Assembly (NCBI GenBank): GCA_009699765.1
Contig: WLNN01000014.1
Coordinates: 1 to 14,285 of the forward strand
Reading direction: 5' to 3'
Length of the DNA stretch: 14,285 nucleotides
From: Actinomycetota bacterium
GTDB taxonomy: Bacteria; Actinomycetota; Actinomycetes; Nanopelagicales; Nanopelagicaceae
Part shown: positions 1 to 5,627 of the stretch, piece by piece
Position numbering within the stretch: the stretch's first letter is position 1
Layout of the letters: the number at the start of each line of letters is the position of its first letter
Translations under genes and position numbers: made by a program
Notes under the pieces: model-generated
Seen by the model: the letters and a program-made list of their open reading frames with translations, nothing else
Database searches by the model: none
Told to the model about the DNA's origin: nothing

Positions 1-635
1 AGTTTAAGACTGATGTTCTTGAAACTTCTTATGCCGAAGAAGCAGGAATCAAATCTGCAACCTTCCGTGTTACCGCCCCTTATGCGTATGGCACATTGTC
101 GGTAGAACAAGGCACTCATCGTTTGGTGCGCATCTCTCCATTTGATTCGCAATCTCGACGTCATACTTCTTTTGCAGGCGTTGAAGTTGTTCCTGTTGTC
201 GAGCAGAGCGATCACATTGAAATTGATGAGAAAGATATTCGAGTTGATGTTTATCGCTCATCGGGTCCTGGCGGACAAGGCGTGAACACAACTGACTCAG
301 CCGTGAGATTGACGCATATCGCAACTGGAATTGTTGTTTCGTGCCAGAACGAACGTTCGCAGATACAAAATAAAGCGACAGCAATGGCTGTGTTGCAATC
401 AAAATTATTGGAACGTCGCCGCCAAGAAGAGCAAGCGAAGATCAATGCTTTAAAGGGTGATAACAGCGGTTCTTGGGGAAATCAGATGCGCTCATACGTT
501 CTTGCGCCGTATCAAATGGTGAAAGATCTTCGCAATAATCACGAGACAGGAAATACTTCTGCTGTTCTTGATGGCGAAATTGATGACTTTATTGAAGCTG
601 GCATTCGCTGGCGCCGGTCATCACAAAGTGCGTAA
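1..635 (+). CDS. prfB: Peptide chain release factor 2 (RF2), 3' part
   Basis: RF2 recognises UGA and UAA stop codons in the ribosomal A site and triggers hydrolysis of peptidyl-tRNA. The window opens inside the gene (reading frame starts at base 3), so the N-terminal domain is missing. The RF2-type anticodon-like tripeptide Ser-Pro-Phe lies at 135-143, within [13 protein letters not shown]1 would have a PxT motif instead. The universal catalytic Gly-Gly-Gln is at 270-278, within [16 protein letters not shown]. The C-terminal part ([10 protein letters not shown], then a basic helix, [14 protein letters not shown]) is typical of class I release factors. The gene ends with TAA at 633-635, and ftsE follows after about 130 bases, the usual actinobacterial order. 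Any 5' programmed frameshift site would lie outside the window. Confidence 0.97.
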   Translation, partial: FKTDVLETSYAEEAGIKSATFRVTAPYAYGTLSVEQGTHRLVRISPFDSQSRRHTSFAGVEVVPVVEQSDHIEIDEKDIRVDVYRSSGPGGQGVNTTDSAVRLTHIATGIVVSCQNERSQIQNKATAMAVLQSKLLERRRQEEQAKINALKGDNSGSWGNQMRSYVLAPYQMVKDLRNNHETGNTSAVLDGEIDDFIEAGIRWRRSSQSA

Positions 636-659
636 CACCGCCAATCTCACATGATTTTC

Positions 660-687
660 TGAGCGTGAATTGCGCTCACATACGCTC
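660..687 (+). other. Alternative hairpins between prfB and ftsE
   Basis: The 131-base gap holds TGAGCG (660-665), a 7-base loop and CGCTCA (673-678), a perfect 6-bp stem. GAGCGT (661-666) can instead pair with ACGCTC at 682-687, so two mutually exclusive hairpins are possible. No T-run follows. It may be a weak prfB terminator or a leader structure for ftsE. A -10-like TACCCT is at 702-707, but no convincing -35 was seen. Confidence 0.3.
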
Positions 688-766
688 ATATGCGGGCTCT
701 GTACCCTAAACTCACACTCGTTGAAGTTTCATTCCCCAGGGGCTGATTTTTTTAAGGAGTACGTCA

Positions 767-1456
767 TTGATTCGCTTTGAGAACGTCACGAAGGTCTATC
801 AAGGTCAAGAGCGTCCAGCTCTTGAGGGCGTAAACCTCGAAATCACAAAGGGCGAATTTGTATTTCTCGTCGGTAAATCAGGTTCGGGTAAGTCCACCTT
901 CTTACGTTTAATCCTCCGTGAAGAGCGTCCGACTTCGGGCATCATTCATGTTGCAGGTAAAGATCTCGGTTCACTCGCAACCCATAAGGTGCCAGAACTT
1001 CGTCGCCAAGTAGGAACTGTTTTTCAGGATTTCCGCTTGCTTCCAAATAAAACTATCTCTGAGAACATTGCATTCTCGCTTCATGTCCTTGGATATTCAC
1101 AGAAGGAAATCAACCGCGAAGTTCCAGAGATGCTTGAGCTCGTTGGTTTGGAAGATAAGGGTGACCGTTTGCCTTCAGAGATTTCAGGTGGCGAGCAGCA
1201 ACGCGTGGCAATTGCTCGTGCGTATGTCACAAAGCCCGCAATCATTATTGCGGATGAGCCAACCGGTAACTTGGATCCAGAGCTCTCGGTCGGAATTATG
1301 AAATTACTTGATCGCATCAATCGCGAGGGCACAACAGTTTTGATGGCAACACATGATTCAGGAATCGTTGATCAGATGCGTAAGCGCGTTATCGAGCTTG
1401 ATAATGGCCACGTTATTCGCGATCAGGTTCGCGGCGTTTATGGATATACAGGCTAA
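767..1456 (+). CDS. ftsE: Cell division ATP-binding protein FtsE
   Basis: FtsE is the cytoplasmic ATPase of the FtsEX complex. With FtsX it couples the divisome to activation of periplasmic or extracellular peptidoglycan hydrolases. The 229-residue protein has a complete ABC ATPase: Walker [10 protein letters not shown] (residues 36-44), Q-loop in [12 protein letters not shown] signature [14 protein letters not shown], Walker [14 protein letters not shown], and the H-loop histidine in MATHDSG. Length is normal for the family. The start is a TTG at 767, chosen because a strong Shine-Dalgarno AAGGAG (754-759) sits 7 bases upstream and the protein then begins [11 protein letters not shown], the standard FtsE N terminus. 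ftsX follows after 17 bases, so the two genes are surely co-transcribed. Confidence 0.97.
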   Translation: MIRFENVTKVYQGQERPALEGVNLEITKGEFVFLVGKSGSGKSTFLRLILREERPTSGIIHVAGKDLGSLATHKVPELRRQVGTVFQDFRLLPNKTISENIAFSLHVLGYSQKEINREVPEMLELVGLEDKGDRLPSEISGGEQQRVAIARAYVTKPAIIIADEPTGNLDPELSVGIMKLLDRINREGTTVLMATHDSGIVDQMRKRVIELDNGHVIRDQVRGVYGYTG

Positions 1457-1473
1457 GGCTAGGGGAGAAGAAA

Positions 1474-2376
1474 ATGCGCGCAGGATTTCTCTTTAAGGAA
1501 GTACGTATCGGACTTCGCCGTAACCTGACGATGACTTTCGCTGTTGTTGTAACAGTTGCAATTTCACTTTCACTTCTCGGCATTGGTTTGCTCTCAAATG
1601 CACAAGTAAATGCAATGAAGGATTACTGGTATGACAAGATTGAAGTTTCTGTATTTCTCTGCGGAACTTTATCTGAGTCACCGACTTGCGCTAACGGAGT
1701 TGTATCGCCAGATCAGCGCGCAGCGATAAAGACCGACCTCGAAGCGCTATCAGTTGTTGATAGCGTTTTCTACGAGTCACAAACAGAGGCTTTCACTAGA
1801 TTTAAAGAGCGATTTAAAAACTCTGCAATTGCACAAAATGTAACTGCAGACCAGCTTCCAGAGTCATTCCGCGTTAAGTTAAAAGACCCAACGCAATTTG
1901 ATGTTGTGGTCAGTGCATTCTCAGGTCGTCCGGGCGTGGATATTGTGCAGGACCAGCGCACAATCTTGGAGAAGTTCTTCAAACTTCTAGATGTGCTTCG
2001 AAACGGTGCATTGCTTGTTGGCCTCTTCTCGGTACTTACCGCTGCGCTACTTATTTCAAATACCCTTCGTATTGCAGCGTTTAATAGACGACGTGAGACC
2101 GGAGTGATGAAGCTCGTTGGTGCCAGCTCTTGGTCAATCCAACTTCCATTTCTGCTAGAGGGTGTTTTCTCCGCAATTCTTGGTTGGGTATTTGCAACTG
2201 GACTTCTGAGCGGATTGAAGTATGTAATCGACCAGAAAGTTGCACCACTTCTCACATTTACCAAGTTCTTTGCATGGGATCAGGTCTGGATTTCATCAGC
2301 AATCCTGCTTGGAGTCGGCCTATTCGTATCGATTCTTGCTTCACTCATCACTCTTCGTCGTTACCTCAAGGTTTAA
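1474..2376 (+). CDS. ftsX: Cell division permease-like protein FtsX
   Basis: FtsX is the membrane partner of FtsE; its extracellular loop contacts peptidoglycan hydrolases. The 300-residue protein has the family topology: a short basic N terminus, one membrane helix (about residues 20-41), a long external domain (about 42-172), then three helices (about 176-198, 225-247, 272-295) and a basic C-terminal tail. The motif NRRRETGVMKLVGAS between helices 2 and 3 is characteristic of the FtsX/MacB permease fold. Two cysteines (63 and 72) in the external domain could form a disulfide. The ATG is preceded by GGGGAG (1462-1467). The stop codon lies inside the first unit of a 15-bp tandem repeat, so each later unit supplies another in-frame TAA. 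Confidence 0.96.
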   Translation: MRAGFLFKEVRIGLRRNLTMTFAVVVTVAISLSLLGIGLLSNAQVNAMKDYWYDKIEVSVFLCGTLSESPTCANGVVSPDQRAAIKTDLEALSVVDSVFYESQTEAFTRFKERFKNSAIAQNVTADQLPESFRVKLKDPTQFDVVVSAFSGRPGVDIVQDQRTILEKFFKLLDVLRNGALLVGLFSVLTAALLISNTLRIAAFNRRRETGVMKLVGASSWSIQLPFLLEGVFSAILGWVFATGLLSGLKYVIDQKVAPLLTFTKFFAWDQVWISSAILLGVGLFVSILASLITLRRYLKV

Positions 2377-2415
2377 CTCGAGAGGGTTTAACGCGCAAGG
2401 GTTTAACTCGAGAGG
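2371..2415 (+). repeat. 15-bp tandem repeat, three copies, across the ftsX stop
   Basis: GTTTAACTCGAGAGG occurs at 2371-2385 and 2401-2415, with a variant GTTTAACGCGCAAGG at 2386-2400. The first copy provides the last ftsX codon (GTT) and its stop (TAA). The unit is a multiple of three, so all three copies present an in-frame TAA. The outer copies are identical and contain the palindrome CTCGAG. Confidence 0.9.
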
Positions 2416-2424
2416 GATCCTGCT

Positions 2425-2480
2425 TTCGTTCCCATCGCTTCCTACTTCGTTCCCATCGCTTCCTACTTCGTTCCCATCGC
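2425..2480 (+). repeat. 21-bp tandem repeat, 2.7 copies, upstream of smpB
   Basis: A unit beginning TTCGTTCCCATCGC repeats with an exact 21-bp period from 2425, 2446 and 2467. The first two copies are identical over all 21 bases and the third is cut off after 14. It lies between the 15-bp array and the presumed smpB promoter. A 21-bp period is two helical turns, so the copies face the same side of the DNA. Role unknown. Confidence 0.9.
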
Positions 2481-2504
2481 GCACTCAACCCGTCTCGCCT
2501 AAAG

Positions 2505-2510
2505 TAGAGT
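2505..2510 (+). promoter_or_regulatory. Candidate -10 box of a leaderless smpB promoter
   Basis: TAGAGT ends six bases before the smpB ATG (2517), placing the expected transcription start at the A of ATG. An overlapping TAAAGT (2500-2505) is an alternative. No clear -35 is visible. Confidence 0.45.
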
Positions 2511-2516
2511 TAGCAC

Positions 2517-3014
2517 ATGGTTAAGGAGACAGGTCAAAAGTTGATCGCGCAGAATAAAAAAGCGCGTCACGATTTCGCCATCCTTGATACATATGAGTGC
2601 GGAATTGTCTTAACCGGAACTGAAGTGAAATCACTTCGTGCTGGACGTGCATCTCTTATTGATGGCTTCGTTATGGTTGAAAATGACGAACTTTGGATGC
2701 ATGGAGTGCATATTCCGGAATACACCGAAGGAACTTGGACTAATCACACTCCTCGCCGCAAGCGAAAATTACTGGTGCATCGTGAAGAGATTCGCAAGAT
2801 AGTTGCTAAAACTAAAGATTCAGGAATCACTATGGTTCCATTGCAGTTGTACTTTAAAGATGGCCGCGCGAAGGTAGAGATTGCAATAGCAAAAGGTAAG
2901 AAAGCGCATGACAAGCGCGATACCTTGCTTGAGCAACAAGCCACCCGTGAAATCGCACGCGAGATTTCAAATCGAGTCAGTGGCAAGAACCGTAGCGGTC
3001 GCGACGACTGGTAA
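2517..3014 (+). CDS. smpB: SsrA-binding protein SmpB
   Basis: SmpB binds the tRNA-like domain of tmRNA and delivers it to stalled ribosomes for trans-translation. The 165-residue protein has the family landmarks in order: N-terminal [13 protein letters not shown], the RNA-binding OB-fold signature [19 protein letters not shown] (about residues 33-51), central [15 protein letters not shown], the basic KRKLL segment, and a lysine/arginine-rich C-terminal tail with [10 protein letters not shown] that contacts the decoding centre. Length is normal. The ATG at 2517 is the only sensible start. It lacks a strong Shine-Dalgarno but has a -10-like TAGAGT six bases upstream, so a leaderless mRNA is plausible. 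Its partner RNA gene, ssrA, lies 169 bases downstream on the same strand. Confidence 0.97.
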   Translation: MVKETGQKLIAQNKKARHDFAILDTYECGIVLTGTEVKSLRAGRASLIDGFVMVENDELWMHGVHIPEYTEGTWTNHTPRRKRKLLVHREEIRKIVAKTKDSGITMVPLQLYFKDGRAKVEIAIAKGKKAHDKRDTLLEQQATREIAREISNRVSGKNRSGRDDW

Positions 3015-3183
3015 CACTCGACCTGCAACTTACCTCCAAGAATCAGTAACTCTTGACCCGCTACTCACGCTCAACAATTTTGAAATTTCCCAACTGTCAT
3101 AGGCATTCTCTACACTTGGAAGTGAAATACCGATTGAAGACCCGCTCAAGTCGATAGGCAGGGGCAGGTTTAAAAATTACATA

Positions 3184-3551
3184 GGGGGTGAACGGTCTCG
3201 ACTTTAGTTGTTGAGGCAGGGGAAGCGTGTCGAGGAAGCCGGAATGATCTCGTAAACCATGAAATCCGTGCACAAATAACTGCAGACAACAGTCGCAGTG
3301 ATTTCGCACTAGCTGCATAAGCTAGTTCCAAATCCGTCAGACCAGGGGCGCTCTCGCTCTGGAACCTGGCGTCGCTAGAGAGCTTTTCATCTGCGTGGCG
3401 TTGCGAACGCGTAGAGAGAACAGTTTCGTAAATGAGTTCGTTGAATACTTGTGCATAAGAGATTCAGGACTGAGAAAGCGTTAATTGCACTACACACGTA
3501 GAAGCCCTGTTTGAGCTCTGAAGGACCCGGGTTCGATTCCCGGCACCTCCA
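3184..3551 (+). ncRNA. ssrA: tmRNA (transfer-messenger RNA)
   Basis: tmRNA rescues stalled ribosomes with SmpB. The 5' end GGGGGTG (3184-3190) pairs perfectly, with one G-U, with CACCTCC at 3544-3550, followed by discriminator A at 3551. The T arm is CCGGG-TTCGATT-CCCGG just before it. After the 5' acceptor strand comes the typical AACGGTCTCGAC. The tag reading frame starts with resume codon GCA at 3282 and ends with TAA at 3318-3320, encoding ADNSRSDFALAA (12 residues), close in length and ending to other actinobacterial tags. CCA is not encoded: the bases after the discriminator are CGA, so the end must be added after processing. The gene follows smpB, as is common. The 5' end could be one base off because of the G run. 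Confidence 0.96.
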
Positions 3552-3566
3552 CGACGAATGAGGAAT

Positions 3567-3722
3567 GAAAAGTGCTTGCATTTTTCTTCCGAATGAGGAG
3601 ATGAGGTTGAGCGCACGAAGTGCGCAAACACCTCCACGTCCAGTTAGGCACGAAAAGTGCTTGCATTTTTCTTCCGAATGAGGAGATGAGGTTGAGCGCA
3701 CGAAGTGCGCAAACGCCTCCAC
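3567..3722 (+). repeat. Two 71-bp direct repeats (85-bp period) behind tmRNA
   Basis: Bases 3567-3637 and 3652-3722 are identical except at one position (A3630/G3715). Each unit contains two hairpins. One is a near-perfect inverted repeat, GAAAAGTGC/GCATTTTTC. The other is GAGGT, a 3x3 internal loop, the stem GCGCAC-gaa-GTGCGC, and closing ACCTC (GCCTC in copy 2). Each unit ends in CCTCCAC, which is also the 3' acceptor end of tmRNA at 3546-3552, exactly 85 bases before the first unit's end. The spacers (about 13 bases) are not conserved. The array lies in the probable 3' trailer of the tmRNA precursor. No protein is expected here. Confidence 0.9.
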
Positions 3723-3741
3723 CTTCAGTAAAAATCACTGG

Positions 3742-3775
3742 ACCACCTTTGCAATTTCGCAGAGGTGGTTTTCTC
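3742..3775 (+). terminator. Rho-independent terminator, possibly bidirectional
   Basis: ACCACCT (3742-3748) pairs with AGGTGGT (3763-3769). The stem extends inward through a T-G wobble and TGC/GCA, leaving the loop AATTTC, and TTTT plus a pyrimidine run follow. It would end the ssrA transcript about 190 bases beyond mature tmRNA. Read on the minus strand, the same hairpin lies just past the stop of the small membrane protein gene and has a T-run some bases later, so it may serve both directions. Confidence 0.8.
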
Positions 3776-4065
3776 TATCTGGATTTACTGAATTTGATCT
3801 CTCTCTTAAGTGCGTAGAAATTTCCAGCGAATGTGATCAGTGAAAACAGTTTCGGCGCTAGAGATGTTGTCGCATACATAAAATTGATACCAATAAATAT
3901 GCCGATTACCGCTACACCTAAGATAAAAATTCTACGTAGAGCAGTCAGCCCACGACGCTGCGCGGCAAAATTCTGAACCTTGCGACTGGTTAAACCAATA
4001 TTGATTGGCCCAGAAAGCATCAGAATTGAAAAGAGAATTAAGACTAGAAATGCAAGTGATTCCAT
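3775..4065 (-). CDS. Small two-helix membrane protein, function unknown
   Basis: I do not recognise this 96-residue protein. It shows a hydrophobic N-terminal helix (about residues 3-24, SLAFLVLILFSILMLSGPINIG), a short basic stretch (SRKVQNFAAQRRGLTALRR) that should be cytoplasmic, a second hydrophobic segment (about 46-66) and a weaker third hydrophobic patch before a basic C terminus. The ATG at 4065 has GGAG a few bases upstream. The GNAT gene ends nine bases before this start, so the two are probably co-transcribed. The stop lies next to the shared terminator hairpin at 3742-3769. Spacing, ribosome binding site and membrane topology support a real gene; no function can be assigned. Confidence 0.7.
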   Translation of the reverse strand: MESLAFLVLILFSILMLSGPINIGLTSRKVQNFAAQRRGLTALRRIFILGVAVIGIFIGINFMYATTSLAPKLFSLITFAGNFYALKREIKFSKSR

Positions 4066-4074
4066 TTTCTCCGC

Positions 4075-4629
4075 CTAATCTTTTATTGCCGAGAAGAGAA
4101 CCATATCGATTTGGTTTCCATTAGGCCTAGTTACTCGATTTCGTAAAAGCGCGTCGCGCGTCATGCCCGCACGCTCCATCACCTTCTGCGAAGCAGGATT
4201 ACTGATATCTGCAAGACCTTCAATTCTCCGGAACTTCATCACGTTTAAGGCGAGTTCTAAAACCATGCGGACTGCTGTGGTGCAAATACCTTTTCCGCGT
4301 TGTGATGCCTCTATCCAGTATCCAACTTCAGCGCAGTGATCTGTAAGTTGGATTCCATGAAGACCGATTGTTCCGCCGAAAATTCCATCAACTTCAACTG
4401 CGAAGACGATCCCTTGGTGGGCGCGATAGCTAAATTCGCAATTGCGAACGAACTCTTCTGCCATTTCTCGATCGTATGGAGAAGGAACACGAGTAAAAGC
4501 TGGAATTATTGGATCTTGGCACGCTAGATAAATAGCATCAATGTCATTCTCACGCAGAGGGCGCAGCACCAGTGCGATGTCGGCGATATTGGAAGTGAGA
4601 GTTGGTTGGTCAGCCGGCCAGTTAATCAC
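4075..4629 (-). CDS. GNAT-family N-acetyltransferase (RimJ/RimL type)
   Basis: This 184-residue protein has the GNAT fold of the RimJ/RimL branch, which transfers acetyl from acetyl-CoA to amino groups of proteins or small molecules. Seen in order: the first strand LVLRPLRENDIDAIY (about residues 20-34), the substrate-side segment, strands FAVEVDGIFGGTIGLHG and AEVGYWIEASQRGKGICTTAV. The last carries the acetyl-CoA pyrophosphate loop Q-R-G-K-G-I (about 114-119). The C-terminal DISNPASQKVMERAGM is typical of the family. The start is GTG at 4629; no other good start precedes the first strand. The substrate cannot be told from sequence. It lies downstream of trhO and upstream of a small membrane protein gene. 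Confidence 0.9.
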   Translation of the reverse strand: MINWPADQPTLTSNIADIALVLRPLRENDIDAIYLACQDPIIPAFTRVPSPYDREMAEEFVRNCEFSYRAHQGIVFAVEVDGIFGGTIGLHGIQLTDHCAEVGYWIEASQRGKGICTTAVRMVLELALNVMKFRRIEGLADISNPASQKVMERAGMTRDALLRNRVTRPNGNQIDMVLFSAIKD

Positions 4630-4644
4630 GAGAGACCAATCATC

Positions 4645-4669
4645 TTAACGCGGGATTGCAATCCGTTAA
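4645..4669. promoter_or_regulatory. Palindrome between trhO and the GNAT gene
   Basis: A perfect 12-bp palindrome, GGATTGCAATCC (4653-4664), is flanked by TTAAC (4645-4649) and GTTAA (4665-4669). Transcribed from the minus strand it forms a hairpin after the trhO stop, but without a T-run. TAAGAT on the minus strand (4647-4642), a possible -10 box for the GNAT gene, overlaps its edge. Operator or terminator are both possible. Confidence 0.4.
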
Positions 4670-4687
4670 ACATTGGAGGTTTACTTT

Positions 4688-5614
4688 CTAACCGACAAAT
4701 TCGCGGTCACGCCGCTTGCGATTAACAGTGTGATTGCAAGTCAAATTGCTTGGAAGCTCTGCACAAGAATTGCAGAGAAGAATCAATTGGTGACAGCTTT
4801 CGGAGTTGCAGTTACGGAACTGCTTTGTTGGTGCGTCGCACTTTACGCACTCACCAATAACTTTTGTCTTATCTGAGAAATCATGAATCATGCGATCATC
4901 AAAGATATATAGAGAACCTTCCCAAAGAGAGTCATCTCCAAATTTCTCACCGTACTTAACTATGCCACCATCAATCTGATAAACCTCTTTAAATCCATTA
5001 TCGACCATGATTGCAGAGAGAATTTCACAGCGGATTCCGCCGGTGCAATAGGTAACGATTGGCTTATCTTTAATGTCGTCATACTTGCCGCTCTTGATCT
5101 CTTCAATAAAGTCATGTGAAGTCTGAACATCCGGAACAACAGCGTTTTTAAATTTGCCAATTTTTGCTTCATACGCATTACGGCCGTCAAAGAAAATAAC
5201 ATCATCGCCGCGTTCTTTTACAAGAGCATCTACCTGAGCCGGGCGCAGGTGTTTTCCACCATTGACAACTCCGGTTTCATCGACCTTAATCACATCTGGA
5301 TTTCCAAACCCAACAAGTTCCTTGCGAACTCGAACTTGAAGGCGAGGGAAATCTGCACCAGTTCCGTCAGACCACTTAAAGACGGTCTTCTTAAAACCAG
5401 GATATTGACGAGTCATCTTCACATATTTTTTAACAGCAGCCATATCTCCACCGACTGTTCCATTAAAACCATGCTTAGAAATAATAATGCGCCCCTTGAG
5501 GCCAAGGCTTTCGCAGAGCTGCTTCTGCCAGAGCTGAATCGCCTGCGGATCCTCTAACGGCGTGAAGCAGTAATAGAGGATTACCTTTGGAATAGAAGGC
5601 GCATGCTTGTTCAC
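4688..5614 (-). CDS. trhO: tRNA uridine(34) hydroxylase TrhO (YceA family, rhodanese fold)
   Basis: TrhO makes 5-hydroxyuridine at the wobble position of certain tRNAs using oxygen. The 308-residue protein has the N-terminal UPF0176 domain (KVILYYCFTPLEDP, residues 10-23; SKHGFNGTVGGD) and a rhodanese domain (about 120-225) with the catalytic cysteine C190 in VTYCTGGIRCE. A cysteine-rich C terminus follows (C256, C259, C269, C274, C281, C284), likely metal-binding and common in the family. I chose GTG at 5614. It is the first start that leaves the upstream HNH gene intact, it directly precedes the conserved domain, and a -10-like TAGAAT ends seven bases before it. ATG at 5638 and a longer in-frame extension to 5707 would overlap the HNH gene and are less likely. 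Confidence 0.93.
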   Translation of the reverse strand: MNKHAPSIPKVILYYCFTPLEDPQAIQLWQKQLCESLGLKGRIIISKHGFNGTVGGDMAAVKKYVKMTRQYPGFKKTVFKWSDGTGADFPRLQVRVRKELVGFGNPDVIKVDETGVVNGGKHLRPAQVDALVKERGDDVIFFDGRNAYEAKIGKFKNAVVPDVQTSHDFIEEIKSGKYDDIKDKPIVTYCTGGIRCEILSAIMVDNGFKEVYQIDGGIVKYGEKFGDDSLWEGSLYIFDDRMIHDFSDKTKVIGECVKCDAPTKQFRNCNSESCHQLILLCNSCAELPSNLTCNHTVNRKRRDREFVG

Positions 5615-5621
5615 GAGAGCA

Positions 5622-5627
5622 ATTCTA
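5622..5627 (-). promoter_or_regulatory. Candidate -10 box of a leaderless trhO promoter
   Basis: On the minus strand TAGAAT ends seven bases before the GTG start at 5614. Its first three bases are the stop codon (TAG) of the upstream HNH gene. No clear -35 is visible. Confidence 0.45.

Noticed and set aside
2240..2524. Open frame encoding FPSLPTS-type repeats
   Set aside because: It overlaps ftsX in another frame and the repeats merely translate the 21-bp DNA array; no ribosome binding site or family similarity.
3053..3116. ssrA promoter elements (TTGACC at 3053, TACACT at 3111)
   Set aside because: Spacing between the boxes is not consistent with one promoter, and several AT-rich alternatives lie closer to 3184; no single choice could be supported.
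3567..3722. CRISPR array
   Set aside because: Only two long units with hairpins and a short spacer, and no cas genes; the phase with the tmRNA end fits duplication better.
3554..3722. tRNA genes in the repeat units, because each ends in CCTCCAC
   Set aside because: No T-loop TTCGA, anticodon arm or matching acceptor 5' strand could be laid out; only the terminal bases resemble a tRNA end.
3387..3738. Two minus-strand open frames over the tmRNA 3' half and the 85-bp repeats
   Set aside because: They read antisense through ssrA and the non-coding repeat units; the similar peptides arise only from the duplicated DNA.
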